A DNA stretch of 64,000 bases from DASXVX01 sp036504075 (GCA_036504075.1 DASXVX010000003.1:1-64000), one strand, 5' to 3'; counted from the stretch's first letter, positions 51,615 to 61,116 are shown. Translations and numbers: made by a program. Notes: generated by a model from the sequence alone, not told the origin.

Positions 51615-53771
51615 ATGTCTTCAGGACGTCGCTCCGTCATCATCAACAATCCGATTAACCCATACACGTGGAACGTCCAGGGCAAAGCCAATGAGCCGAT
51701 CACCGTCGCGGCCCTGCTGGACCGGGCGCACCGGGCCGTGGGCGAGTCCACGCCAGACTGGCCCCTGACCGAGATTTACGACCGCCTGGAAGAGAATGCG
51801 GCCCGCATTGCCATTATCGGCGGCTCCTGGGATCACCCGGCCCATGTCATGGACCTGGAGACCGTCTACCGGGCGGCGCTGGCCATCTGGCGCGAGGGCG
51901 GGGTGCCGCTCTATTTCAGCCATCCCGTCATGTGCGACGGCACCGCCCAGTCGACCATGGGCATGTCTTACAGCCTGCAAAGCCGCAACGCCGTGGCCGC
52001 CATGGTGGCCAACCAGATGGAGGCCCAGATTTACCACGGCGCCTTCGTGATTGCCGGGTGCGACAAGACGCCCATGGCCGTCGTCGCCGGCCTGGCCAAC
52101 GTCGATACGGTGCGGCGGCGCCGGGGCGAGGCCCCGGTCTTTGCCACGTTCGCCCCGGCCCACGTGCTGAAGGGCGGCACCATTCCAGCGGAGACCATGG
52201 CGGGATTGGCTGAACTCGCCGTTCACATCGAGCAGCAGGGTTACCCGGAACTGGCCCACGACCTCCGGGACACCATGACATACATTCTGCAGTGCTCCTC
52301 CGGCACCGCCTTCCAGGGCGTATTCCTCCGGGCGGTGGACCTGGGGCTCCTGACGCTGCAGCGGATGAAGGAGTTCGAGCGCGACCTGTCGGTGGCCACC
52401 TGCGATGCGAAGGGCGGCATCTGCGCCTTCAACGGCACCGGCAACTCGTCGCGCATGGCGGTCGCGGCGCTGGGCTTCGCCCATCCGGCGGTGGACCTGC
52501 TGGCCGAGCCGCCCACCACGGAGCAGGTCAACCGGCAGGTGGCCGACCTCTTCAAGCTGGCCAACCGGCCGGAGTGCGGCGTCCGGGAGATTCTGCGGGC
52601 GAACATCCGCAACGTGGTGCGCATTCACAGCGCGACCGGCGGCTCCAGCAACCTGATGATGCACATGGTCGCCGCGATGAAGTTCGGCGGCTTCAACTTC
52701 AGCGTCCACGACATCGACAAAATCCGGACGTTGATCCCGGTCCCGGACATTTTCAACTACTCGCTCACCGAAGGCCGCGATATTTTCCAGTTGGCCCTCC
52801 AGAAGTGCGCCGGACAGCACCGGGGCGTCGAGACGGTCATGTACGAGCTGTTGCAGAACGGCATGCCCATGGACGTGGACGCGATGACGGTGACGGGCAC
52901 CACCTGGCGGGAGCGGTTGCGCCAGACCGAGGGTCTGTCCGCCGCCGGCGTAACGGAGAACCCCATAATTCTGCACACCCCGCGCCGAGATTACAGCGGC
53001 GTGGAAGTGCTCGCGGGCAACTTCTTCGACTCGGCCGAAGTGAAAATCGCCGGCATGCCCACCTACCAGGTGGAGACGTTCGACGACCAGGTTAACTTTG
53101 TGCTCCACTTCGAGAGCGAAGAGGATGCCAACAAGGGGCTGCTCGACCCCCACATTCTGGACAAGGCACGGGCCGAGCGGGCCTTCCCAGAGCCGCAGCT
53201 ACGGGCCATGGCCCGGTACAACGCACCGCGGGTGAAGCAGACCGTGGACCCGACGCTGCCGTACGACCAACTCTTTGAGCAAATGGTCAAGACCGGCGTG
53301 CTCAAGGTCACCATGGTGATCAGCGGCCAGGGGCCGGAGGCGTTCGGCATGCCCGAGATGTTCACGCCCATGCAGCACGTGAACGCCAACCAGGCCATCC
53401 GGCGGCTCGCCACGATTTTCAGCGACGGCCGTTACTCGGGCGTCAGCTACGGTGCGGCCGTCGGCCACGTGACCCCGGAAGCGGCTCGGGGCGGCAGCAT
53501 TTTGCGGCTGAAGACGGGCGACCTGCTCCATATCGGTCTCTTTACCCGGCGCATCGACCTGCTGGACCCGAAGGCGTTCGCCGGCGACCGGGTGGTCAAG
53601 AGCGTGGCCATTCTCGCCGAGCGGGACACCCTGGCGGCCGAGCGCGCGGCCCGCATCAAGGCTCGGCAGCGTTTTGTGGCCGCCGCCAACCGGATGGTCA
53701 ACCATACGGACGCGGCCAACGGGGTGGTGCCGCAAATCGTGGCGGACGAGGCGACGGAGTCCTGGCAGTGA
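51615..53771 (+). CDS. IlvD/Edd-family dehydratase, divergent
   Basis: 718 aa, longer than the usual 560-600. Recognisable parts are STMGMSYSLQSRNAVAAMVA, AGCDKTPMAVVAGL (Cys149), CDAKGGICAFNGTGNSS (Cys263 and Cys270) and DGRYSGVSYGAAVGHVTPEA. The first Fe-S cysteine of the family (CNxH) is not there; the equivalent segment is GGSWDHPAHVM, and an extra Cys107 occurs in VMCDG. So the cluster may be bound differently or be incomplete. It sits with UxaA and the FAH enzyme; a role as sugar-acid dehydratase is inferred. AAAGGAGAC precedes ATG 51615. Confidence 0.85.
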   Translation: MSSGRRSVIINNPINPYTWNVQGKANEPITVAALLDRAHRAVGESTPDWPLTEIYDRLEENAARIAIIGGSWDHPAHVMDLETVYRAALAIWREGGVPLYFSHPVMCDGTAQSTMGMSYSLQSRNAVAAMVANQMEAQIYHGAFVIAGCDKTPMAVVAGLANVDTVRRRRGEAPVFATFAPAHVLKGGTIPAETMAGLAELAVHIEQQGYPELAHDLRDTMTYILQCSSGTAFQGVFLRAVDLGLLTLQRMKEFERDLSVATCDAKGGICAFNGTGNSSRMAVAALGFAHPAVDLLAEPPTTEQVNRQVADLFKLANRPECGVREILRANIRNVVRIHSATGGSSNLMMHMVAAMKFGGFNFSVHDIDKIRTLIPVPDIFNYSLTEGRDIFQLALQKCAGQHRGVETVMYELLQNGMPMDVDAMTVTGTTWRERLRQTEGLSAAGVTENPIILHTPRRDYSGVEVLAGNFFDSAEVKIAGMPTYQVETFDDQVNFVLHFESEEDANKGLLDPHILDKARAERAFPEPQLRAMARYNAPRVKQTVDPTLPYDQLFEQMVKTGVLKVTMVISGQGPEAFGMPEMFTPMQHVNANQAIRRLATIFSDGRYSGVSYGAAVGHVTPEAARGGSILRLKTGDLLHIGLFTRRIDLLDPKAFAGDRVVKSVAILAERDTLAAERAARIKARQRFVAAANRMVNHTDAANGVVPQIVADEATESWQ

Positions 53772-53801
53772 AACGCCCCAACAGGGAAGTGTTGCTCTCA
53801 C

Positions 53802-54530
53802 ATGCGTGTCTCTTTCTTTGCAACCTGTATTGTCGACCTGTTCTTCCCCGAAGTGGGCATGAGCGCCGTGGAGATTCTGGAGCGCCAGGGCTGCGAGGTG
53901 GACTTTCCCCCCGGCCAGACCTGCTGTGGGCAGCCGGCGTTTAACTGCGGCCACACCGCAGAGGCCCGGACGCTGGCGCTGAACTACCTGAACACCTTTC
54001 GGGACAGCGAATATATCGTAATGCCCTCGGGTTCTTGCGCCGCCATGGTGCGGACCCATTATCGGGAGCTTTTTGCCGATGAGCCTGAACTGAAAAAGCT
54101 GGCGGAAGACGTAGCCGCCCGGACCTACGAGTTTTCCGAGTTCCTGGTAAAGGTGCTGAACGTCCGGGACGTGGGCGCCTCCTTCCCGGTGAAGGCGGCC
54201 TTCCATTCCTCGTGCCATCTGACCCGGGAGCTAAAGGTCGTGCAGGAGCCGATTCAGCTGCTGCGCAAGGTGGCCGGGCTCGAACTGAAGGAGTTGGACC
54301 GCCAGGACCTGTGCTGCGGCTTCGGCGGGACTTTCGCCGTGCGCAGCCCGCAGGTCTCGGCCAACATGGGCGACGACAAGCTGGACGACGCCGCCCGGCA
54401 GGACGCCGAAGTGCTGGTGGCGGCCGACATGGCCTGCCTCATGCACCTGGGCGGCCGGAACCGCCGGCGGGCGGGCGGCATGAAGCTCATGCACCTGGCC
54501 GAGGTCTTGAACCGAAGGGAGGGACCGTAA
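53802..54530 (+). CDS. lutA: LutA-type Fe-S protein
   Basis: 242 aa with two CCG domains: GQTCCGQPAF near residue 43 and DLCCGFGGTFAVRSPQVS near residue 168, plus SSCHLTREL near residue 130. Part of the LutABC L-lactate oxidase complex, which oxidises L-lactate to pyruvate at the membrane face. First of three adjacent lut genes; the next start follows the stop directly. It gives the island a route for lactate or a related 2-hydroxy acid. Confidence 0.92.
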   Translation: MRVSFFATCIVDLFFPEVGMSAVEILERQGCEVDFPPGQTCCGQPAFNCGHTAEARTLALNYLNTFRDSEYIVMPSGSCAAMVRTHYRELFADEPELKKLAEDVAARTYEFSEFLVKVLNVRDVGASFPVKAAFHSSCHLTRELKVVQEPIQLLRKVAGLELKELDRQDLCCGFGGTFAVRSPQVSANMGDDKLDDAARQDAEVLVAADMACLMHLGGRNRRRAGGMKLMHLAEVLNRREGP

Positions 54531-55952
54531 ATGTCCTTTTCCGAGCGGGCCGCGAAAGCGATCAAGAAGCCGAACCTGATCCGGGCGACCAAGTCCGCGG
54601 TCCAGTCCTTTTATTGGAACCGCCTGGCGGCTTATGCCGAACTGGGCGAACCGGAAGTCGCCGACCTGAAGCAGCGGGCCCGGGCGGCCCGGGAGCAGGC
54701 GATCGGCAACCTGGACGCTTACCTGGAGCAGTTCGCCACCATGCTCCGGAGCCGGGGCGCCCAGATTTACTTCACCAAAACCGGCGCTGAGGCCGCCCAG
54801 AAAGTGGTCGACATCACCCGGGCGACCGGGGGTCGGCGGATTGTCAAATCCAAGTCGATGGCCACCGAGGAGCTGCACCTGAACGACGCGCTGGAAGCCG
54901 CCGGCCTGCATGTGCGGGAGACGGACCTGGGCGAGTACATTATTCAGCTGGCGGGCGACCCGCCGGCCCATATCGTCGGGCCGGCCATTGGCAAGGACCG
55001 CTACGAGATCGCGGCGCTCTTCGCGAAAGAGGAAGGGCAGCCGGTGGACCACGACCCGCAGGTGCTGCTCCAGTTTGCGCGGCGCAAGCTCCGCCAGGAG
55101 TTTCTCACCGCCGACGTGGGCATTACGGGCTGCAACTTTGCCGTCGCGGAGACCGGCACCATTTTCCTCGTGACCAACGAAGGGAACGCCAACCTGGTCA
55201 CCAGCCAGCCCCGGATTCAGATTGTGGTCGTGGGCATGGAGAAGCTGGTGCCCACCTTTGCCGACGTGGAGCCGTTGCTGGCGCTGCTGCCCCGGGCCTG
55301 CACGGGCCAGGCCATTTCCAGCTATGTGGGCATGATCTCCGGCCCCCGGCTCCCCGAGGAGCAGGACGGCCCGGAGGAACTGCATGTGGTGGTCGTGGAC
55401 AACGGGCGGTCGGCCATCCGCCAGACCGAGTTCGAAGAGGCGCTGCTCTGCATTCGCTGCGGGTCCTGCCTGAACGTCTGTCCGGTCTACCGGCAGGTGG
55501 GCGGTGCGGCCTACGGCGATACTTACAGCGGGCCGATCGGCACGGTGCTCACGCCGCTGCTGCGGGGGCTGGACCAGTGGTCCGAACTGCCCCACGTGGC
55601 CTGCAGCCTCTGCGGCGCCTGCCACGACGCCTGCCCCATGTCCATTCACCTGGACGACCTGCTGCTGAAGCTGCGGCAGAAGACCGACCGCGAGCACCTG
55701 GTCTCCACCGGCGAGCGCTGGGTCTTCAAGCTGTGGACCTGGGCCTGGGCCACGCCCGGCCGGTACCGCCTGGCCGCCCGCATCGCCCGCTGGCTCCAGT
55801 TGCCGTTCAGCCGCGACGGTTGGATCGGCTGGGCGCCGCCGCCTGTGAAAGGCTGGACCGACTACCGGGACCTCCCGGTGGTGCAGGCCGAGACGTTCCG
55901 GGACCGCTGGGCCAAGCGCCGGCTCGAGAGGGGTGGACGCAATGCCGGTTGA
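54531..55952 (+). CDS. lutB: LutB-type iron-sulfur LUD protein
   Basis: 473 aa. A LUD domain (residues about 65-290, with DVGITGCNFAVAETGTIFLV) is followed by a two-[4Fe-4S] ferredoxin domain: CIRCGSCLNVCPVY near residue 307 and CSLCGACHDACPM near residue 360. It passes electrons in the lactate oxidation complex. It overlaps lutC by 11 bases. The start ATG 54531 follows GGGAGGGAC. Confidence 0.93.
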   Translation: MSFSERAAKAIKKPNLIRATKSAVQSFYWNRLAAYAELGEPEVADLKQRARAAREQAIGNLDAYLEQFATMLRSRGAQIYFTKTGAEAAQKVVDITRATGGRRIVKSKSMATEELHLNDALEAAGLHVRETDLGEYIIQLAGDPPAHIVGPAIGKDRYEIAALFAKEEGQPVDHDPQVLLQFARRKLRQEFLTADVGITGCNFAVAETGTIFLVTNEGNANLVTSQPRIQIVVVGMEKLVPTFADVEPLLALLPRACTGQAISSYVGMISGPRLPEEQDGPEELHVVVVDNGRSAIRQTEFEEALLCIRCGSCLNVCPVYRQVGGAAYGDTYSGPIGTVLTPLLRGLDQWSELPHVACSLCGACHDACPMSIHLDDLLLKLRQKTDREHLVSTGERWVFKLWTWAWATPGRYRLAARIARWLQLPFSRDGWIGWAPPPVKGWTDYRDLPVVQAETFRDRWAKRRLERGGRNAG

Positions 55953-56529
55953 TCTCGTACCCGGATTCGTCGCCGCCTGGGAACGGGTAGGCGGCACCGC
56001 CCACGTGGTTTCCGGTCTGCCGGAGGCCCGCCGCGCCATACACTCGATTGTGACGCAGGCGGCGCTCGACACCGCCGTGGCCTGGGACAGCCCGGTGCTC
56101 GCCGCGCTGGACCTGCCCGCGCTGTTCCGCTGGTACCGGACGCCGGGCGCCCCCGACGGGCCGGAAAGCTTTAAGTCGGCCTGCGCACAGGCCGGGGTGG
56201 GCATTACCACTGCCGCCCTGGGCACGGCTGACACGGGCTCGCTGCTTCTGCCGTTCGGCGGGACCCGGCCCCGCTCGGTGCTGATTCTGCCGCCCGTCTG
56301 GATTGCGGTCGTGCCGGCGCAGCGGCTGGTTGCGGGGCGCGCCGAACTCTTCGCCCACATGGGCGCCCTGGCCAAGTCGGGCCGGCCGCCCACGGAGATG
56401 GGCCTGGCGACCGGCCCCAGCCGGACCGGCGACATCGAAGGCATACTCTTGCAGGGCATTCACGGTCCCGGCGTCGCACACGCCATCATCGTGGAAGCGG
56501 TTGATGTCTCGTCACAAAACCAAGTGTAG
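55942..56529 (+). CDS. lutC: LutC-type LUD-domain protein
   Basis: 195 aa from ATG 55942 (GAGAGGGG upstream; GTG 55933 is a weaker alternative). LUD-domain features: VGITTAALGTADTGSLLLPF and ATGPSRTGDIEGILLQGIHG, the latter being the conserved C-terminal part. Third component of the LutABC complex, together making a complete set. Confidence 0.9.
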   Translation: MPVDLVPGFVAAWERVGGTAHVVSGLPEARRAIHSIVTQAALDTAVAWDSPVLAALDLPALFRWYRTPGAPDGPESFKSACAQAGVGITTAALGTADTGSLLLPFGGTRPRSVLILPPVWIAVVPAQRLVAGRAELFAHMGALAKSGRPPTEMGLATGPSRTGDIEGILLQGIHGPGVAHAIIVEAVDVSSQNQV

Positions 56530-56553
56530 CCGTATTTGAGGAGGGCGCTGGAA

Positions 56554-57303
56554 ATGGAACTGGCCGGCAAGGTTGCGATTATCACCGGGGGCGGCACCGG
56601 TTTGGGACGTGCCGTCACCCTTGGCCTCGCCATGCAGGGCGTGGACGTCGCCATTAACTATGCACACTCGGAAGCCGATGCGGCGGACACCGCCAAAGAG
56701 GCGGAGGCCCTGGGCGTCCGGGCCATCATCCTCAAGGCCGACATGGGCAACGGTGCCGAGATCGACGCCATGGCCCGGCACGTTGAGGAGCGGCTGGGCC
56801 GCATCGACATTCTGGTGGCGAATGCGGGCACCACGGTCTTCGTGCCGATGAACGACCTGGACGGCGTCTCGGAAGCGGACTGGGACAAGCTCATGAACGT
56901 CAACGTGAAGGGTCCCTGGCTCTGCGCGAAGGCGGTGGCGCCGGCCATGAAGCGGGCCGGCGGCGGCCGCATCGTGACGGTCTCGTCCATCGCCGGCCTG
57001 CAGCCGATGGGCAGCAGCATGCCCTATTGCGTCTCGAAGGCGGCGCTGATCCATTTGACCCGGTGCCTGGCCACGGCGCTGGCGCCCGACGTGCTGGTCA
57101 ACACCGTCGCCCCCGGCCTCTTGGAGACCCGCTGGAACGCCGGCCATAGCCCGGAAACCCGGAAGAAGTTCCACGACAGCACGCTCCTGAAGCGGATCGC
57201 CACCGTGGAAGACACGGCCGACCAGGTGCTTTCGCTGATCAAGACCGGGAGCATGACCGGCCAGACGATCATCGTCGATGGCGGCACGATTTTTTCCCGC
57301 TAA
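56554..57303 (+). CDS. SDR-family oxidoreductase
   Basis: 249 aa from ATG 56554 (GAGGAGG upstream). Motifs: TGGGTGLGRAVTLGLA near residue 11, NAGT near residue 90, Ser in TVSSIAGLQP and Tyr/Lys in MPYCVSKAA; C-terminal VDGGTIFSR. Probably NADP(H)-dependent, similar to 3-oxoacyl-ACP reductase/gluconate dehydrogenase types. 24 bases after lutC. Substrate unknown, likely a 2- or 5-keto acid intermediate. Confidence 0.9.
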   Translation: MELAGKVAIITGGGTGLGRAVTLGLAMQGVDVAINYAHSEADAADTAKEAEALGVRAIILKADMGNGAEIDAMARHVEERLGRIDILVANAGTTVFVPMNDLDGVSEADWDKLMNVNVKGPWLCAKAVAPAMKRAGGGRIVTVSSIAGLQPMGSSMPYCVSKAALIHLTRCLATALAPDVLVNTVAPGLLETRWNAGHSPETRKKFHDSTLLKRIATVEDTADQVLSLIKTGSMTGQTIIVDGGTIFSR

Positions 57304-57339
57304 TCGACCACCGAGAACTTACAAGGGAGCTGTTGGGCC

Positions 57340-58236
57340 ATGAAAGTTGCATTCCTGGGACTCGGGGCCATGGGGCTCCCCATGGCGCTCAACCTGCAGC
57401 GCAAGGGCTACCGCGTGACCGGCTGGAACCGGACCCCCGGTAAGGGCGGAGAGCTTGCCGAACTGGGCGGCCGCCTGGCCGCCACGCCCCGGGAGGCCGC
57501 GACGGGCGCCGACGTGGTGATCACCATGCTGGGCGGCCCGGCCTCCCTCGTCGATGTGGCCGCAGGACCCGCCGGGTTCCTGGGGGCGGTGGAGGCGGGG
57601 GCGCTCTGGCTCGACAGTTCCACCATCGGGCCGTCGGCCGCCCGGGAGATGGCCGAACTGGCTGCCCGGTACGGCGTGGCGTTCGTGGACGCCCCGGTGA
57701 CCGGCGGGCCGCACAACGCGCAGGACGCCACCCTGGTGTTCATGGTGGGCGGAGCCGAATCCGACGTGAAGCGGGCGGAGCCGCTCTTGGCCGCGATGGG
57801 CAGGGGGAGCCACATCTTCGGCGCCGTAGGCCAGGGTGCTGCGGCCAAAGCCGTCAATAACATGCTGTGCGGCACGCTGATCGCCGCCTTCGCGGAGGCG
57901 GTGGTGCTGGCCGAGCAGCTGGGGGTCGACCAGACCCAGATGATCGACTTTATGGCTGCCGGTGCCGCCGGCGCTCCTCTCGTACGGGCGAAAGGCGCCA
58001 TCATCAAGACCGGGGAGTATCCGGCCTCGTTTCAGCTAAAGTGGATGGAGAAAGATGTCGGACTGGCATTACGGGAGGCCTTTAACCAGGGATTCAGCCT
58101 GCCGGTGTCGGGCAACGCCTACGCCGCCCTCGCCGCCGCACGGCAGGCCGGATTCGGCGAACAAGACGTTTCGGCGGTTCATGCGCACATCCGGAAAGTC
58201 GTCGCGGGGCGTCCGGAAGCCCCCTCGGGCGAGTAA
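57340..58236 (+). CDS. 3-hydroxyisobutyrate/tartronate-semialdehyde reductase family protein
   Basis: 298 aa. Beta-hydroxyacid dehydrogenase: Rossmann motif VAFLGLGAMGLPMALNL at residues 3-19, substrate motif DAPVTGGPHNAQDA near residue 122, and catalytic Lys in GQGAAAKAVNNML near residue 170. It reduces or oxidises a three- or four-carbon hydroxyacid/semialdehyde such as tartronate semialdehyde. In this operon it likely handles aldehyde products of 2-keto-3-deoxy acid cleavage. Confidence 0.9.
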   Translation: MKVAFLGLGAMGLPMALNLQRKGYRVTGWNRTPGKGGELAELGGRLAATPREAATGADVVITMLGGPASLVDVAAGPAGFLGAVEAGALWLDSSTIGPSAAREMAELAARYGVAFVDAPVTGGPHNAQDATLVFMVGGAESDVKRAEPLLAAMGRGSHIFGAVGQGAAAKAVNNMLCGTLIAAFAEAVVLAEQLGVDQTQMIDFMAAGAAGAPLVRAKGAIIKTGEYPASFQLKWMEKDVGLALREAFNQGFSLPVSGNAYAALAAARQAGFGEQDVSAVHAHIRKVVAGRPEAPSGE

Positions 58237-58266
58237 ACGCACGGGGACGAAGAGGAGGTAGAGCGC

Positions 58267-59970
58267 TTGGAGCGGATACTGCGCGTCGATATGAAGACCC
58301 GTACAGCCACTGTGGAGCCGCTGCCCGAGGCGTATTGGAACCTGGGCGGGCGGTCCATGACCAGCCGCATCGTGTGCGACGAGGTGGATCCCGCCTGTGA
58401 CCCCATGGGGCCGCACAACAAGCTGGTCTTTGCGCCCGGGCTGCTCTCGGGCACGGTGCTTTCCAGTTCCAGCCGGCTCTCGGTGGGCTGCAAGAGCCCG
58501 CTCACGGGCGGCATCAAGGAATCCAACGCCGGCGGACAGAGCGGCCTCAAAATGGCCATGCTCGGCTACCGGGCGCTGATCGTCGAAGCGCAGGCCGAAC
58601 CGGGCACCTGGTGGCTGTTAGTCGTGGAGCGGGACGGCGCCCGGTTCCAGCGGGCCGACGACCTGGCCGGCAGCACGACCTTCGAACTGACCGAGAAGCT
58701 GTTTGAGCGGTACAGCCGGCAGGTTGGACTGAGCGTCCTGGGCCCCGCCGGTCAGATGCGGATGAACCTCGCCGGCATCGCCAACACCGACCCCGAGGGC
58801 CGGCCCAGCCGGCTCAATGCCCGCGGCGGCGTCGGCGCCGTCATGGGCGCCAAGGGACTCCTGGCGATCGTCTGGAACGAGCCGGGCTACACGCCGGTCT
58901 CCAGCCTCGACCCCGAGAAGTGGAAGAACGCCGGCAAGGAGTATATGGGCGAACTGCGCACCCAGCCCGCTACGGCGGAACGCTTCCCGAAGTACGGCAC
59001 GGCGGCCGTCCTGGAGACCGTGCTGAAATTGGGCGGCCTGCCGATCAAGAACTTCAGCCGGGGCTTCGACAAGCAGGCCGAAGCGATCACCGGCCTGCGC
59101 ATGCACGACGTGATCAAGGAGCGGGGCGGCCATACGACCCACTCCTGCATGACCGGCTGCGCCATCCAGTGCTCTAACGTCTGGGTGGACAAGCAGGGCG
59201 AAGAGGTCGCCTCCAGCATGGAGTTCGAGACCAACGGCCTGCTGGGCTCCAACCTGGAAATCTTCGACTTTGACGCCATCGCGGCGTTTGCCCGGCTCTG
59301 CAACGAGCTGGGCGTTGACACCATCGAAACCGGCGGCGCCATGGGCGTGGCCATGGAAGCCGGCCTGATTCCCTGGGGCGACATGCCGGCCGTGGTGCGG
59401 GCCTTCCGCGAAATCCGGGAAGGCACGCCGTTCGGCCGCATCCTCGGCCTGGGCGCCGGCCTGGCCGGCAAGGCTCTGGGCGTGCGCCGGGTGCCCGTGG
59501 TCAAGAACCAGACCATTTCGGCCTACGACCCCCGGGCGATCAAGGGCAACGCCGTCACCTACTGCACGACCGCCATGGGCGCCGACCACACCGCGGGCAA
59601 CACCATCGGCGCCAAGACCGACCACCTGAACCCGGCGGACAAGGTGGCGATCAGCCGGGAAGCGCAGGTCGTGAGCATGCTGCTGGACGTCTTCGGCTTC
59701 TGCAACTTCGCCCGCGGGGTGTACGGGGCGAAGCCCGAAGCGTTTTCCAAGCTGTACGCGGCCCGCCTGGGCAAGCCGATCACGGTGCCGGAGATGCGCC
59801 GGTACGCCGTCCAGGTGAACCGGTGGGAACTGGACTTTAACGTCGCCGCGGGCCAGCCGCTGGTCGAGCGGCTGCCGGAGTGGATGCGGGAGGAGAGCCT
59901 GCCGCCTCACAACGCGCTGTTCGATGTCACGGAAGAAGAGATGGCCCACATGTGGGACGACGAGGCCTGA
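58267..59970 (+). CDS. Aldehyde ferredoxin oxidoreductase 2
   Basis: 567 aa from TTG 58267 (GAGGAGG upstream). AOR-family features: RILRVDMKTRTATVEPLP, CKSPLTGGIKESNAGGQSG, GGVGAVMGAKGLLAIVW. The Fe-S ligands are spaced CX3CX3C (Cys294, Cys298, Cys302 in SCMTGCAIQCSN), different from the CX2CX3C of paralogue 1. The later Cys in VFGFCNFARG is present. It is only distantly similar to the first copy, so the two probably act on different aldehydes. Part of the long catabolic operon. Confidence 0.92.
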   Translation: MERILRVDMKTRTATVEPLPEAYWNLGGRSMTSRIVCDEVDPACDPMGPHNKLVFAPGLLSGTVLSSSSRLSVGCKSPLTGGIKESNAGGQSGLKMAMLGYRALIVEAQAEPGTWWLLVVERDGARFQRADDLAGSTTFELTEKLFERYSRQVGLSVLGPAGQMRMNLAGIANTDPEGRPSRLNARGGVGAVMGAKGLLAIVWNEPGYTPVSSLDPEKWKNAGKEYMGELRTQPATAERFPKYGTAAVLETVLKLGGLPIKNFSRGFDKQAEAITGLRMHDVIKERGGHTTHSCMTGCAIQCSNVWVDKQGEEVASSMEFETNGLLGSNLEIFDFDAIAAFARLCNELGVDTIETGGAMGVAMEAGLIPWGDMPAVVRAFREIREGTPFGRILGLGAGLAGKALGVRRVPVVKNQTISAYDPRAIKGNAVTYCTTAMGADHTAGNTIGAKTDHLNPADKVAISREAQVVSMLLDVFGFCNFARGVYGAKPEAFSKLYAARLGKPITVPEMRRYAVQVNRWELDFNVAAGQPLVERLPEWMREESLPPHNALFDVTEEEMAHMWDDEA

Positions 59971-60012
59971 CGTCATTCGACCGACCGGATGATCTGAAGG
60001 AGTGAGTTCTTT

Positions 60013-61041
60013 ATGAAGGCGATGGTGCTGGTCCGCCCCGGCTTCGAGCAACCCATGGCCCTGCAGGAGCGGCCGATGCCCGAGCCCGGCCCCGGCGAGG
60101 CGGTCGTGCGCCTCCACGCCGCGGCCCTGAATCATCGGGACCACTTTCAAATTAGAGGCGTCCGCGGCGCCGAATGGGCGCCCTACATTCCCGGCTCCGA
60201 CGGCGCCGGCGAGGTGGCGGCGGTCGGCGCCGGCGTGACGGCCTGGAAGCCAGGCGACTCGGTGGTGATCAACGCCGCCCTGTATTGCGGCCAGTGCGCC
60301 TACTGCCTGAACGGCGAGCAGAGCCTCTGCGACCGCTTCGGGATTCTCGGTGGTCCGTCCGACGGCACGTTCGCCGAGTATGTGCGGGTGCCGGCCCGCA
60401 ACCTGGCGGCCAAGCCGGCCCACCTCGACTACGCCGCCGCCGCCGCGCTGCCCCTGGCCCTGGGCACGGCGTGGCGGGCCATGGTTACCCAGGCGGCGCT
60501 CCGTCCCGGCGAAACCGTGCTGATCCACGGCATCGGGAGCGGCGTCGCGCTGTACTGCCTGCAAATCGCCCAGGCCATGGGCGCCCGGGTGATCGTCACC
60601 TCCAGTTCCCCGGCTAAACTTGACCGGGCCCGGGCCATGGGCGCCGCGGCCGGCATTCTCTACCGGGACGAACCGGTGGCGGAGCGGACCCTGGAGCTGA
60701 CCGGTGGTCAGGGCGCCGACCTCGTGGTCGACAGCGGCGGCACCCAGACGATGCCCATCAGCCTGGCCGCGGTCCGCAAGGGCGGCCGCATCGTCAACTT
60801 CGGCGGCACCACCGGCAACCAGGTGACGTTCAACTGCCGGGACCTCTTCTGGAAACAGGTCTCGTTGCTTGGCACCACCATGAACAGCCAGGCGGATTTC
60901 GATGCCGCCATGCGGTTCGTGGCGAATACCCGGCTGGTGCCGACCGTGTCGGCGACCTTCCCCCTCGATCAGGCCGAAGCGGCGCTGAAGGACATGGAGA
61001 ACGTCGCCCAGTTCGGCAAACTGGTGCTGAACATCGGCTGA
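60013..61041 (+). CDS. Zinc-binding MDR alcohol dehydrogenase-like protein
   Basis: 342 aa. The first catalytic-zinc Cys is missing (AALNHRDHFQIRG near residue 40), but the structural zinc cluster CGQCAYCLNGEQSLC is present near residue 95. The nucleotide loop is HGIGSGVALYCLQ near residue 173. This resembles quinone-oxidoreductase-type MDRs, acting by hydride transfer without catalytic zinc. Last gene of the catabolic run; a hairpin terminator lies 15 bases after its stop. Confidence 0.88.
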   Translation: MKAMVLVRPGFEQPMALQERPMPEPGPGEAVVRLHAAALNHRDHFQIRGVRGAEWAPYIPGSDGAGEVAAVGAGVTAWKPGDSVVINAALYCGQCAYCLNGEQSLCDRFGILGGPSDGTFAEYVRVPARNLAAKPAHLDYAAAAALPLALGTAWRAMVTQAALRPGETVLIHGIGSGVALYCLQIAQAMGARVIVTSSSPAKLDRARAMGAAAGILYRDEPVAERTLELTGGQGADLVVDSGGTQTMPISLAAVRKGGRIVNFGGTTGNQVTFNCRDLFWKQVSLLGTTMNSQADFDAAMRFVANTRLVPTVSATFPLDQAEAALKDMENVAQFGKLVLNIG

Positions 61042-61055
61042 TCGCCCGCAAAATC

Positions 61056-61085
61056 AGGTGGACCCGGGAAATCCCGGGTCCACCT
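61056..61085. terminator. Terminator closing the catabolic island
   Basis: AGGTGGACCCGGGA and TCCCGGGTCCACCT form a 14-bp perfect stem with a two-base loop, followed by TTCGCTTT. It also lies at the end of the convergent HMA-fold gene. Confidence 0.88.
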
Positions 61086-61116
61086 TTCGCTTTCGGCCGG
61101 GTAATGGACGATCAGT

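Noticed and set aside
54231..56459. 742-codon minus-strand open frame over lutABC
   Set aside because: Antisense shadow; Fe-S motifs are all on the plus strand.
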